Positions 46,584-55,460 of a DNA stretch of 64,000 nucleotides are shown piece after piece. The notes below the pieces were generated by a model. It ran no database searches. It had not been told where the DNA came from and was given only the letters and a program-made list of their open reading frames with translations. Location of the stretch: NCBI RefSeq assembly GCF_014643835.1, contig NZ_BMKD01000002.1, positions 434,001 through 498,000 of the forward strand, in the 5' to 3' direction. The DNA is from Mucilaginibacter rubeus. GTDB taxonomy: Bacteria > Bacteroidota > Bacteroidia > Sphingobacteriales > Sphingobacteriaceae. A program made the position numbers and the translations under genes. Position 1 is the stretch's first letter. Each line of letters opens with the position of its first letter.

Positions 46584-46822
46584 GCAACTATTTTAACTAA
46601 CCTTAACGCCGCAGATAAGTTTGTTTTACTATTTTATAACTCACAATTGCTATATTCCGTTAGTAATGGCAAATCGTGACGAGATTTCGTCATTTCAAAG
46701 TCAAACAGATTACAAATAACTCATTATCAATAATATAACAAAAAGGCATAAGTATTGATAAAACCTGTTTATTCTTAAGCAAATCACTTTTCAAAATATT
46801 ATTAACCTTAAAAATCACTGTT

Positions 46823-47329
46823 ATGCCAAATCATTTATCAACATTAGGAGTTATTCATACAGCCATAAGTCTTGTGGGAGTTGCCATCGGTTTTATTGCA
46901 TTGTTTCAGGACGGGAAAATCGCCCCTAAAACAAAAAACGGCAGGCTTTACGGTGTTTTTACCGTGCTGGCCTGTTTATCCTCATTTTTGGTTATGAAAA
47001 CCGGTCACCTGAGCAGTGCCCACAACCTTTCGTTTCTTATTTTAATATTATTGCCTGTTGTTTACTATGCCCCCTCCCTGCGCATTTTTGGCAGCAAGGC
47101 CGATTATGTACAAACTATAGGCATGACAGCCACCTTATTTTTCTCATTAGTACCTGCTGTAGTTGAAACGCTCACCAGACTTCCGGTTGAACAACCACTG
47201 GCTGAAGGACCTGGCTCTCCTGTAGTAAAAATGGGACTTTTGATCATGCTGGTGTTATTTATTCTGATTATGATATACCAGGCGATTAAACTAAAGGGCC
47301 AACGCAAAGGGTTTACTCCAGCTATGTGA
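46823..47329 (+). CDS. Polytopic membrane protein of unknown function
   Basis: A 168-residue protein with four to five helices. The first helix (VIHTAISLVGVAIGFIAL), a TGHLSSAHN motif with two His, and the QTIGMTATLFFSLVPAVVETLTRLPV segment look like a DUF2231-like or cytochrome-b-like small membrane protein, but I cannot assign a family. The His pair could hold a metal or heme. Start ATG 46823 is clear. Confidence 0.55.
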   Translation: MPNHLSTLGVIHTAISLVGVAIGFIALFQDGKIAPKTKNGRLYGVFTVLACLSSFLVMKTGHLSSAHNLSFLILILLPVVYYAPSLRIFGSKADYVQTIGMTATLFFSLVPAVVETLTRLPVEQPLAEGPGSPVVKMGLLIMLVLFILIMIYQAIKLKGQRKGFTPAM

Positions 47330-47428
47330 ATTGATATTTCGCCGGCACTTATGCCGATAATTTAAGCAAGGGGAATCATGTATTCGTTAGGCTCAACGTG
47401 TGGCCGGCGGAATTAATAAAGTATAAAC

Positions 47429-47454
47429 AAAAAAGCACCCCGACCGGGGTGCTT
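47429..47454 (-). terminator. Terminator of the lipoprotein gene at 47471
   Basis: AAGCACCCC (47433-47441) pairs with GGGGTGCTT (47446-47454); read on the minus strand it is followed by T6. Confidence 0.85.
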
Positions 47455-47470
47455 AAAAAACAAAACTAAA

Positions 47471-47944
47471 TCAAATAACTTTATCCTGAAGTACCATCGA
47501 AAAAATACTTTTCATAGCAGCCCCGGTATTGTCTTTATAGTTTATGGTCAATTTATAATTGTCGACAACAAACGCCGAATTGGTATAAAATTGAGCGTTA
47601 GAAGGGTCGGTACTGATAACATTACTACCTTCACTTACGATTTTTTTTGCGATAACAATGTTTAATCCATCTCCTTTAGTATGAAATTTCCCGGTGTACT
47701 GAACCGTTGTTGAATTACCATTTTTATAAGTTACATCAGCCAAAATAAAAGTACTATCCGACGAGAATACTAAATAACGCGCTTGTTCCCCCTCTTTAAC
47801 CGGAATATACCACTGGCCAAAAAGGGATGTATTTTTTTTGACGGGTTGCTGCGCCTTGTCTTTTTTACAGGCGCCAAGAGAAAACAAAACCGACAGCAAC
47901 AGGCAAACAGTTAAATTCTTAAATATCAATACAGGCTTAATCAT
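47471..47944 (-). CDS. Lipoprotein of unknown function
   Basis: A 157-residue protein with a lipoprotein signal (LFSLGACKKDK) and a small beta-rich domain: FGQWYIPVKEG, FSSDSTFILADVTY and TYKNGNSTTVQYTGKFHTKG are typical of Bacteroidota lipocalin-like (DUF5004/DUF4923-type) lipoproteins. Function unknown. Confidence 0.65.
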   Translation of the reverse strand: MIKPVLIFKNLTVCLLLSVLFSLGACKKDKAQQPVKKNTSLFGQWYIPVKEGEQARYLVFSSDSTFILADVTYKNGNSTTVQYTGKFHTKGDGLNIVIAKKIVSEGSNVISTDPSNAQFYTNSAFVVDNYKLTINYKDNTGAAMKSIFSMVLQDKVI

Positions 47945-48002
47945 AAAGTGAAGGTTTTACCTATCCGTACGATAGAAACTTTTAATTCGCTACACTAATA
48001 AC

Positions 48003-48032
48003 AAAAAAAGACCGCTCGGAAGAAGCAGTCTT
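48003..48032 (-). terminator. Terminator of the head-GIN gene
   Basis: AAGACCGCT (48008-48016) pairs with AGCAGTCTT (48024-48032) with one G-U pair; on the minus strand T7 follows. It is 25 bp after the stop at 48057. Confidence 0.8.
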
Positions 48033-48056
48033 TCGATATAGTAAGTTAACCAGGTT

Positions 48057-48755
48057 TTAATCAGCTTTGCTAACCCTGCCTGATCCCGCGTAACGGGTTG
48101 TACCAATTGTTGCGGTACCGGAATATACAACACTTCCTGAACCAGAAATACGCGCAGAAACTGTTTTACTGGCAATCAAATTAATATTTCCTGAACCTGC
48201 AATTGAAGCTTCAACAGTTTCAGTTCTTAATGATTTACCGTTGATCTCTCCCGAACCTGAAATACGGCAGTCGGCCATACCTGTACTGCCATTAACATCA
48301 ATTGAGCCCGATCCGCTGATTTTCAGATCCAAAGTACCTGATTTAACAGCAGTTTTAATATTACCAGAACCGCTTAACGCAATTTTGGCATTTTCGGCGG
48401 TCATTGTACCATCAACAGTTGCATTTCCTGAACCGCTGTTAGCAAGGTATCCAAGGCTTTTTGCGGTGATGTAAATGTTGGCGCGTTGCATATTGCGGTG
48501 GTTTTTCCAGTGATCTTTAAATTCAACTTTTAATATGCCGTTTTCTACTTCAGTTTTAATATCATCAACTACATTGGCATCAACATCAAGTTTCAGGCTT
48601 TCGGTTCCATCAATTTTAATAAATACGTTAAATGGGCCACCACAGGCAATACCGTTATAACCCGATACGTTGCGGGTTACAGTTTGCGCGGAAGCATTAA
48701 AGGCTATCGAAACCGTTAGTAACGAAGCCATAAGTGAGAAGATTAGTTTTTTCAT
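48057..48755 (-). CDS. Head-GIN (DUF2807) secreted protein
   Basis: A protein of about 232 residues with a signal peptide (ends FNASAQ) and the DUF2807 beta-helix: repeated GSGN/GSGS steps (ANSGSGNATVDG, ALSGSGNIKT, KISGSGSIDV, ISGSGEI and further copies). The fold is adhesin-like and is thought to sit at the cell surface. ATG 48755 is chosen over 48788. Start of a probable monocistronic unit. Confidence 0.85.
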   Translation of the reverse strand: MKKLIFSLMASLLTVSIAFNASAQTVTRNVSGYNGIACGGPFNVFIKIDGTESLKLDVDANVVDDIKTEVENGILKVEFKDHWKNHRNMQRANIYITAKSLGYLANSGSGNATVDGTMTAENAKIALSGSGNIKTAVKSGTLDLKISGSGSIDVNGSTGMADCRISGSGEINGKSLRTETVEASIAGSGNINLIASKTVSARISGSGSVVYSGTATIGTTRYAGSGRVSKAD

Positions 48756-48845
48756 GATCGCGTGTTTAAGAATATGACGCTTTTTCAAAAAAAACGTTGC
48801 AATTTTTTTGATTTTTTTACCTCTACCAACTTCGGCAAAGATTCA

Positions 48846-51419
48846 CTACAACCTGAAGTTAAGCGATATGTAAGGATACCAGCCCTCACTTGAATGACCG
48901 GCCAGCAATTGCAATACTGTTAAACTTGCCGGTGCAAAATATAACCCGCCGCCGGTACCGGTATGCCACTTATCCGAATGCTCATCTTCTATCCAAACAC
49001 GCCCCGTATCATAAAAGCCTACCAAACCCAACTGGCCAGGTAAAATATAGCTGGCTATATCAGCAAGTTTAACCCTTGCCTGTAAATTATTGAACACGAT
49101 ATGCTTGCCTGCAAACCGGTTTTGCAGATACCCCAATAGGTTGCCTTGTCCGCCCAAAAACATTGATTGATAAAAGGCCGGCTTTCCAAAACTTACACCG
49201 CCACCAACACGATCAGATAATACAATAGCACCGCCAGGGGTTAGTTTTTGATAGAAAGTAAACTCTGGCTTAATCTGTACAAAAGATTTGGAATAACTGT
49301 TAAGTCCTTCATAACCTTGTACCGTTACAGTAAAATAGTAGCCCTTTGTAGGCAGGATGTTATTATCACGTTGATTTGTGATATAATTGATCAGTGCGCC
49401 AAGATGAGCTTTATTTTTCCCAACTGTTAAGCTATCGTAAGAATTGATGAGCGATGTTTGATTGATGAACCGCCCGGTATTGTCATTGAGATTGAGATGA
49501 TAATATTGAAATGACGGACCAGCACTGATATCGCTGTTCTTGCCCGTATGCCAGCGTAAAGCCGGATCAAACTGATAAATATCATACCGTGTACGGTAGT
49601 AAGTACGATAACCAGGAAATTTATTTAACGGGCTTTCATTACCCAGGCCAAAAAAGTTCACCGTATTATCAGGCGACTGGATGTTGGCCTGCATAGTAAA
49701 ATCAGCTTTGCCAACGGCATCTATCCATTCCCCCCGGTATTTGATCCTGAAAGCATCCGTAGCAAACGAATGGGTGATCATTACCTGCTGTAATGTTGAA
49801 TAAGGCAATTTCCTGAAACCATCATGACCGGTATATTGAAAACCCAGGCCAAGTAAAAAGCCATCATCCTTATTTAACGCTGCAGTGGCAAGCGGCATCC
49901 ACACATTGTATAAATTGGTGGGTAAAAACTGAGTATTTGAGGTATCATTTGAAAGATGCTTATTTAATTGGCCGACGTTGCCGGTAAAATTGGTGCTATC
50001 CCGCCGACCATAAAATTTTATTGTTTGTACCGACTGCTTAACCTCAACAGTTTTACTACCTACACTATCAATCAATCTTAACTTAATGGGCGAATTGGCA
50101 TTATTAATAACTATGCGGTCATTTCCGGCAGAAACATACAATCTTATTTCTTTAGTGATTTCGGGCTTGTACACCATATCCATAAACTGATCTTTGGTTT
50201 CGCCATCTTTATTCAGTTTATTAATTGTTATACGCATAGCCTTGTCGGGCGCATCGGCAACGGTGATCAGTTCGCTTTTATCAGTAGCGCGGATATCCAC
50301 TATCCTATTAGTGAATTTATAATACTCACTCATTGCTGCCGGTATATTATCCCGGCGTTGTTTTAATATGGCAAGCAACTCTTTATGCCTCAATTTATAG
50401 CTTTCTGCAGGCAGGCGTTTTAAACTTTCTTCGAGCACAGCATCAGTTTCGGCTTTAACAAATTCATTGGCAATCTGCATCCATCGTTCGTAGCCTATTT
50501 GTGCATCCGGATACTGCTTCATGAACCTTGTTTTAAAAAGAGAATATTTCACATGCGGAATATCCCCTGTAAAATCTTCAAGTAAGGGATCTATCCATGG
50601 CAGGGCTGCAATACTCGGAAACACACCTTGTGTAACGTGAAATACCTGATCACGGTCACGTGGTACAGCAACATAGGTTTTACCTTTACCATTTTTAGTA
50701 TCAGCCCAGCGCCATTGATCTTCGTGCCTGTCCCAATCACCCATTAAAAGATCAAGCATTCGGGCGCGTAAAAAGCCTTCTCCATCCAACCTGTTGTCAT
50801 AGCTTTTAAGCAGTTGCCCTTCCATTTTAAGGGTATTATCTGATGAACCAACAGGCTCCCTTTCCTCTATCAAACATACGGTGCCAACAAACAACTTGCT
50901 GTATTGTCCAAGCGCCGGGTCGTCGGCTACAACACCTATAACCGGGTTGGCGTGCGGTACATGCGCAGCTTCGGCAAGCGGTGGCACAATCAAAGCGGAA
51001 TATGGGTGCTGGCCGCTAAATTCATCACCAACCCAATCAACAGCAAAGGTACCCTGCAAATTTTCAGGCAACAATTTATCCGGTGTTTTTTCAACACTAC
51101 GCAATACCCACTCGCGGCCGGTTTTATCTTCCAAACGTAACGACTTTGATTCCATACCACCACCTTGTTTAATAGGTGATAGTCCGCCATTTATTTGCGA
51201 TAGTTTTATAACGGGAAGCTTCACTTTCATGGCCCAGTCCTTACGATAGTTTTCGCCGAACAGCCAACGGTGAATCCCGCTTACATCATCATATGAGGCG
51301 TGAACACTTACAACAGTGCTATCCGGAAATTTTTGCCAGGCCGATGGCGCTATAGCCTGGGCATTAGCATACACTGCCGAGCCCGTAAGAAATAAAATAG
51401 TAAGTATCCTTTTTGTCAT
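48846..51419 (-). CDS. Kinase-like domain fused to a BamA-type beta-barrel
   Basis: An 857-residue protein with a signal peptide (ends YANAQ). The N-terminal 400 residues have no common annotation, but contain a pattern of atypical kinases of the HipA/FAM20/PI-kinase kind: a strand with WVLRSVEK (104-111), the loop GDWDRHEDQW (227-236) with a candidate catalytic Asp, and VPRDRDQVF (252-260) where the metal-binding Asp is expected. Residues about 500-857 form a BamA/TamA-like barrel, ending WYPYISLNFRL. Similar DWDRH segments occur in Bacteroidota proteins annotated as metallophosphoesterase or surface antigen. The kinase idea is inference; the barrel part is sound. Confidence 0.65.
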   Translation of the reverse strand: MTKRILTILFLTGSAVYANAQAIAPSAWQKFPDSTVVSVHASYDDVSGIHRWLFGENYRKDWAMKVKLPVIKLSQINGGLSPIKQGGGMESKSLRLEDKTGREWVLRSVEKTPDKLLPENLQGTFAVDWVGDEFSGQHPYSALIVPPLAEAAHVPHANPVIGVVADDPALGQYSKLFVGTVCLIEEREPVGSSDNTLKMEGQLLKSYDNRLDGEGFLRARMLDLLMGDWDRHEDQWRWADTKNGKGKTYVAVPRDRDQVFHVTQGVFPSIAALPWIDPLLEDFTGDIPHVKYSLFKTRFMKQYPDAQIGYERWMQIANEFVKAETDAVLEESLKRLPAESYKLRHKELLAILKQRRDNIPAAMSEYYKFTNRIVDIRATDKSELITVADAPDKAMRITINKLNKDGETKDQFMDMVYKPEITKEIRLYVSAGNDRIVINNANSPIKLRLIDSVGSKTVEVKQSVQTIKFYGRRDSTNFTGNVGQLNKHLSNDTSNTQFLPTNLYNVWMPLATAALNKDDGFLLGLGFQYTGHDGFRKLPYSTLQQVMITHSFATDAFRIKYRGEWIDAVGKADFTMQANIQSPDNTVNFFGLGNESPLNKFPGYRTYYRTRYDIYQFDPALRWHTGKNSDISAGPSFQYYHLNLNDNTGRFINQTSLINSYDSLTVGKNKAHLGALINYITNQRDNNILPTKGYYFTVTVQGYEGLNSYSKSFVQIKPEFTFYQKLTPGGAIVLSDRVGGGVSFGKPAFYQSMFLGGQGNLLGYLQNRFAGKHIVFNNLQARVKLADIASYILPGQLGLVGFYDTGRVWIEDEHSDKWHTGTGGGLYFAPASLTVLQLLAGHSSEGWYPYISLNFRL

Positions 51420-51759
51420 GAGGTGATGTGTTTAAGATGCAGGACTTAAAATACAATAAACTAAACTGTTAACAAGAGACATACCAAACACGCAAGCATC
51501 TAAAATACAGATACTTAACAAAAATCAGCACAAAAAAAGTAGCGATATATCGTTATTTTAAAAGGCGATTCTGAATAACACAACAATATCGCTGTTATCT
51601 TAATAGTCTTTTAAACTCTTACACAGGTAAAAATAATCAATCTGTAATCATTTTACACATCAGGCAGGCGGTTATGTTATTACCGTTCTGATATTGACCG
51701 AAAAAGATTTTGAAAGCAAACAGCCTCTAAATACTAAATTTTATTAGTTTTATGATTGT
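51420..51759. other. AT-rich intergenic region, no gene seen
   Basis: 340 bp between two divergent genes. I see neither a TAnnTTTG box at a convincing distance nor a hairpin with a T tract, nor an ORF beyond a few codons. Confidence 0.5.
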
Positions 51760-52059
51760 ATGACCCGCAACGATAAATCGCCACACATCCTTAACGCAGC
51801 ATCAAATTTACTGGGCTTGTGCTTTGTGGTGCTTACCTCATTGAAATTCCTGAAAATGTCCGACCGGACCTATATTGACGAAACAGTAACCATAGCACTT
51901 GTTTTTTTTATGCTAAGCTGTATACTGTCTTTTCTGTCCATCCGGGGAAATATAAAACCCGGCGGACGTTCGGAAGCCGTGGCAGATTACCTTTTCCTTG
52001 GTGGGATGATAGTGCTATTCATAACGGCTATACTGATCTTGTTTAAAATAATGGTTTAG
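51760..52059 (+). CDS. Small three-helix membrane protein
   Basis: A 99-residue protein with three hydrophobic segments and short charged loops (KMSDRTYIDETV, IRGNIKPGGRSE). The family is not recognised; such proteins are common near Bacteroidota cell-surface genes. It could be a helper of the sugar cluster that starts 625 bp later but there is no direct sign of that. Confidence 0.5.
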   Translation: MTRNDKSPHILNAASNLLGLCFVVLTSLKFLKMSDRTYIDETVTIALVFFMLSCILSFLSIRGNIKPGGRSEAVADYLFLGGMIVLFITAILILFKIMV

Positions 52060-52683
52060 CCATACTAAATATACCACTAAATTTTTCAAGATAACCTATT
52101 ATAAAGAGACCTACAACATTAAAAGCATCTACCCCCCCGAGGGCAATATTTACTTTCCCCAACTGATATTCAAACTTCAAAAACCAGTTAAATTAGTCAT
52201 TACATATATCAATTTATTGTTTGTAAAAAAAATTTTGCAATAGTGTAAATTGATTGTAACTTGTATTTCAATTAACCTTACTGCATTTTTTAATTTCTCT
52301 CTCCTGCACTATAATACTCTGTTTAAAGCAATTAACAGAGCGGCGCGTTTGTTAATAAATAATTTACTGAAAATTACGGCTTAACGATTTGATAACTTTG
52401 GGTTTTCATTATTTAAAAACTACCCTCCTACATTTATCAAATCATAAGTTTTAGCCGGATATGGCAACTTCTTATTTAAATTCTGAATCAGGAATTTGTA
52501 AAGAATTGGCCATGCAATATTTTGAAATTTGATATGACAACTACTCAACCTAACAATATTACTATGTCATCCGGCCAATTTCTTTTCACAACGGCTAACT
52601 ACAGAATCTATACAAAATCGGTCTATACCTTAATGCCTTTCACAAACAAAATTTCGGGAATTAAAGCTAATTGAAATAAAAGG
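52060..52683. other. Long AT-rich leader of the sugar cluster
   Basis: 624 bp without a long ORF. A TAACTTTG box (52393-52400) matches TAnnTTTG but lacks a clear -33. A 46-codon ORF lies at 52534-52674. No strong terminator hairpin is seen. Base use is clearly more AT-rich than the flanking genes, which may reflect regulation or a transfer boundary. Confidence 0.45.
52534..52674 (+). CDS. Possible 46-codon leader ORF (uncertain)
   Basis: ATG at 52534 reads MTTTQPNNITMSSGQFLFTT and stops with TGA at 52674, nine bases before the first cluster gene. It is rich in Thr/Asn/Ser/Tyr and not hydrophobic. It could be a translated leader peptide or chance. No known family. Confidence 0.25.
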   Translation: MTTTQPNNITMSSGQFLFTTANYRIYTKSVYTLMPFTNKISGIKAN

Positions 52684-53748
52684 ATGAAGAAAATATTATT
52701 CATTACAGGTTCAATTAACCAAACCACTCAAATGCACCAGATAGCTAATGAGCTGCCTGAGTTTGACTGCTGGTTTAGCCAGTTGTTTACTGATAATACT
52801 ACCTTAAATACCATTATTAATAAAACTACCCTGCTTAGCGGCACAGTGCTTTCTACCAAATTCAGGCTTATTTCTGAAGAGTACCTTCAAAAACATGCTT
52901 TACAAATTGATTTCAGGGCACAAAAAAACAAATATGACCTTGTTGTATTCTGTACCGATTTGATTGTGCCTCCGCGCATGCGCAACATTAAAACCATTTG
53001 GGTGCAAGAGGGTATGATTGATCGTTACACTCCCTGGAGCAGTGTTGTTAAAGCCCTAAAGCTTCCTCCTACACTTTGCGGCAACACCTCGTTAAACGGT
53101 TCGTCAAACATATGTGATGTCTATTGTGCCGCATCAGAAGGTTACAAACAGTACTTTACAGGTAAAGGTACCAGCGAACGCAAAATTGTGGTAACCGGCA
53201 TGCCAAACTATGATAACCTGGTTCAGCACGTTAATAATGATTTTCCGCACCACAACTATGTAATGGTAGCCACTACTGATATGCGCGAAACATTCCGCAT
53301 TGAAAACAGGATTGCCTTTATTAAAAAAGCAGTAAAAATTGCCAATGGCCGTCCATTGCTCTTTAAACTTCATCCGAATGAGAATGTCGGGCGTGCAGAA
53401 AAAGAAATCTACGCCAATACGCCGGCCGGTACATTGGTATACAGTAAAGGCAATACTAACCATATGATAGCTAATTGCTGTGAGCTTATTACACAATACT
53501 CAACTGTAGTTTATACAGGTATTGCTTTAGGCAAAAAAGTTCATTCACTTTTTGATGTCGATGAGCTTAAAAGACTTGCACCGATACAAAACGATGGCGT
53601 ATCAGCAAGAAATATCGCTGCCATTTGCCGCGGTTTTTTAAACCACGATGGCGATAAGAAAAGTTTTGACCCGCACACGGCTATGGATAAATACCAGGTT
53701 AATAAGCCGGAGACGCAATTAACCGAAGAACTAATAGCTAACTGGTAA
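52684..53748 (+). CDS. GT-B-like transferase, CDP-glycerol-phosphotransferase/2-epimerase-like
   Basis: A 354-residue cytoplasmic protein of the GT-B plan: N-terminal Rossmann half (KKILFITGSINQTTQMHQIAN), hinge, and C-terminal half with KIVVTGMPNYDNL and LLFKLHPNE, which resemble capsule polysaccharide transferases and CDP-glycerol glycerophosphotransferases. It is the first gene of a nine-gene cluster that makes an activated ulosonic acid and is the best candidate for its transfer onto an acceptor. A sugar-2-epimerase role is the alternative, but typical NeuC motifs are not apparent. It ends 9 bp before the cytidylyltransferase gene. Confidence 0.55.
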   Translation: MKKILFITGSINQTTQMHQIANELPEFDCWFSQLFTDNTTLNTIINKTTLLSGTVLSTKFRLISEEYLQKHALQIDFRAQKNKYDLVVFCTDLIVPPRMRNIKTIWVQEGMIDRYTPWSSVVKALKLPPTLCGNTSLNGSSNICDVYCAASEGYKQYFTGKGTSERKIVVTGMPNYDNLVQHVNNDFPHHNYVMVATTDMRETFRIENRIAFIKKAVKIANGRPLLFKLHPNENVGRAEKEIYANTPAGTLVYSKGNTNHMIANCCELITQYSTVVYTGIALGKKVHSLFDVDELKRLAPIQNDGVSARNIAAICRGFLNHDGDKKSFDPHTAMDKYQVNKPETQLTEELIANW

Positions 53749-53757
53749 TCATTTACC

Positions 53758-54585
53758 GTGAAACAGAAAATATTAATTGTAGTACAGGCCCGCATGGCTT
53801 CGAGCCGTTTACCGGGTAAGGTAATGCTGCCTATATTGGGTAAAAGCCTGCTGGCAAGGATGATTGAGCGGCTTAAAATGATTAGCCATGAGGCTGAAGT
53901 GATCATTGCCACATCCGAAACGCCGGCTGATGATATCATCATCAATGAAGCTATTAACATAGGTGTCCCTTATTATCGCGGCAGTCTGAATAACCTGCTC
54001 GACAGGCATTACCAGGCAGCGAAATTGCATAATGCAGATGTTGTATTAAAGATCCCCTCTGATTGCCCGCTCATTGATCCGCGTATTGTGGACCATGTAT
54101 TGGATTACTTTTTTGCCAACCAAAACAGCTTTGATTTTGTAAGCAACCTGCACCCGGCTACATATCCCGATGGCAACGATGTGGAGATCATGACCATGGA
54201 TTGCCTCACCAAAGCTTGGGAACAAGCAAGCCGGGAGCTGGAACTGGAGCATACCACTCCTTATATATGGGAAAATCCTCAATTATTCAGGCTTGGTAAC
54301 GTAACCTGGCCTGCCGGTTTGGATTATTCCATGTCGCACCGGTTTACGATTGACTATGCAGAAGACTATTATTTCATAGAACGGGTATTCCGCGAATTAT
54401 ATGCAGATAACAATAATTTCTCGTGCGATGATATTCTTAACCTGCTAACTCAAAAACCCGAGATCTATAATATCAATGCACAATATGCCGGGGTAAACTG
54501 GTACAGGCACCATGTAGATGAGCTAAAAACCATTACATCTGCCCAAACCAAACAGGCACCCTCAAAAAACTTACAGGAATTATAA
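53758..54585 (+). CDS. SpsF/NeuA-type cytidylyltransferase
   Basis: A 275-residue nucleotidyltransferase. The start ILIVVQARMASSRLPGKVMLPILGKSLL is the SpsF/CMP-KDO-synthetase signature, with the Arg-Leu-Pro-Gly-Lys CTP-binding loop. KIPSDCPLIDPRIVD is the typical metal-binding SDxP block. The family activates KDO, sialic acid or other acids as CMP-sugars. The C-terminus has an additional Gln/Lys-rich tail. Initiation is by GTG at 53758. It would activate the product of the downstream synthase. Confidence 0.8.
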   Translation: MKQKILIVVQARMASSRLPGKVMLPILGKSLLARMIERLKMISHEAEVIIATSETPADDIIINEAINIGVPYYRGSLNNLLDRHYQAAKLHNADVVLKIPSDCPLIDPRIVDHVLDYFFANQNSFDFVSNLHPATYPDGNDVEIMTMDCLTKAWEQASRELELEHTTPYIWENPQLFRLGNVTWPAGLDYSMSHRFTIDYAEDYYFIERVFRELYADNNNFSCDDILNLLTQKPEIYNINAQYAGVNWYRHHVDELKTITSAQTKQAPSKNLQEL

Positions 54586-54592
54586 CAAGCGA

Positions 54593-55459
54593 ATGATAAC
54601 AGTGGAGAACAACAATTACCAGGAATTAACAGGCACCGCTCTGAAGGTACGGGAGCACATCATCCGCATGTCTACCGATGGCGGGTGTTTTACAGGTGCA
54701 TCGCTATCGGCGGTGGACCTTATTGTTTATTTATATAGCCGCTTTTTAAACATTAACAAGGATAATCTTGATGATCCAAACCGCGATTACCTTTTTCTGT
54801 CAAAAGGCCACGATGTGCCCGCCCTGTACGGCACCTTTGCCGAGCTGGGTTTATTGGAGAAAGAACGTTTAAAAAACCACCTGCTACTTAATGATCATAT
54901 TTACTGGCACCCAAACACCAAAATTCCAGGCATTGAGTTCCACTCAGGCTCATTAGGTCATTTACCTTCGGTAGCTATTGGCGTTGCTATGGATTTGAAG
55001 ATCAGCGGCGGCACAAACAAAGTTGTTTGCATTTTGGGCGATGGCGAGTTGAACGAAGGCACCTGCTGGGAAGCCATGCTGGTAGCCAACGCTTATAAAC
55101 TGGATAACCTGCTATTCGTGGTTGACCGTAACCACTTCCAGGCCAATGTGCGTACGGAAGACCTGATTCCGCTGGAACCGCTTGCCGATAAGTTTGAAGC
55201 CTTTGGCGCAGCCGTTAAAAGAATAAACGGACACAGTTTTGCTGAGCTTGACGAAGCTTTTGGCGCTTTCCCTTTTCAGGCCGAAAAACTTAATGTCATT
55301 ATTGCCGATACAGTGCGCGGCAAAGGCCTGCCAAGCATACAGGAACGTGCAGATAGGTGGTTTTGTAATTTCAATGCAGACGAGATTCAGCAGCTTTTAT
55401 TAGAGCTGCACGGCGAACATCAAACAACATTAACATCAGAAACTTTAGTGGTGCGATAA
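54593..55459 (+). CDS. Transketolase, N-terminal (TPP-binding) subunit
   Basis: A 288-residue protein equal to the first half of transketolase: KGHD (His73), the TPP/metal motif GDGELNEG (149-156) and the following Asn in VVDRNHF. With the next gene it forms a split transketolase, as in archaeal and several secondary-sugar pathways, rather than the single-chain enzyme of the pentose phosphate route. It would move a two-carbon ketol unit to or from an aldose to build the sugar precursor. It starts 7 bp after the cytidylyltransferase gene. Confidence 0.88.
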   Translation: MITVENNNYQELTGTALKVREHIIRMSTDGGCFTGASLSAVDLIVYLYSRFLNINKDNLDDPNRDYLFLSKGHDVPALYGTFAELGLLEKERLKNHLLLNDHIYWHPNTKIPGIEFHSGSLGHLPSVAIGVAMDLKISGGTNKVVCILGDGELNEGTCWEAMLVANAYKLDNLLFVVDRNHFQANVRTEDLIPLEPLADKFEAFGAAVKRINGHSFAELDEAFGAFPFQAEKLNVIIADTVRGKGLPSIQERADRWFCNFNADEIQQLLLELHGEHQTTLTSETLVVR

Positions 55460-55460
55460 G

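Noticed and set aside
46676-46691. TGACGA-GATT-TCGTCA palindrome upstream of 46823 as an operator
   Set aside because: Too short, and 130 bp from the nearest start codon; no supporting second copy.
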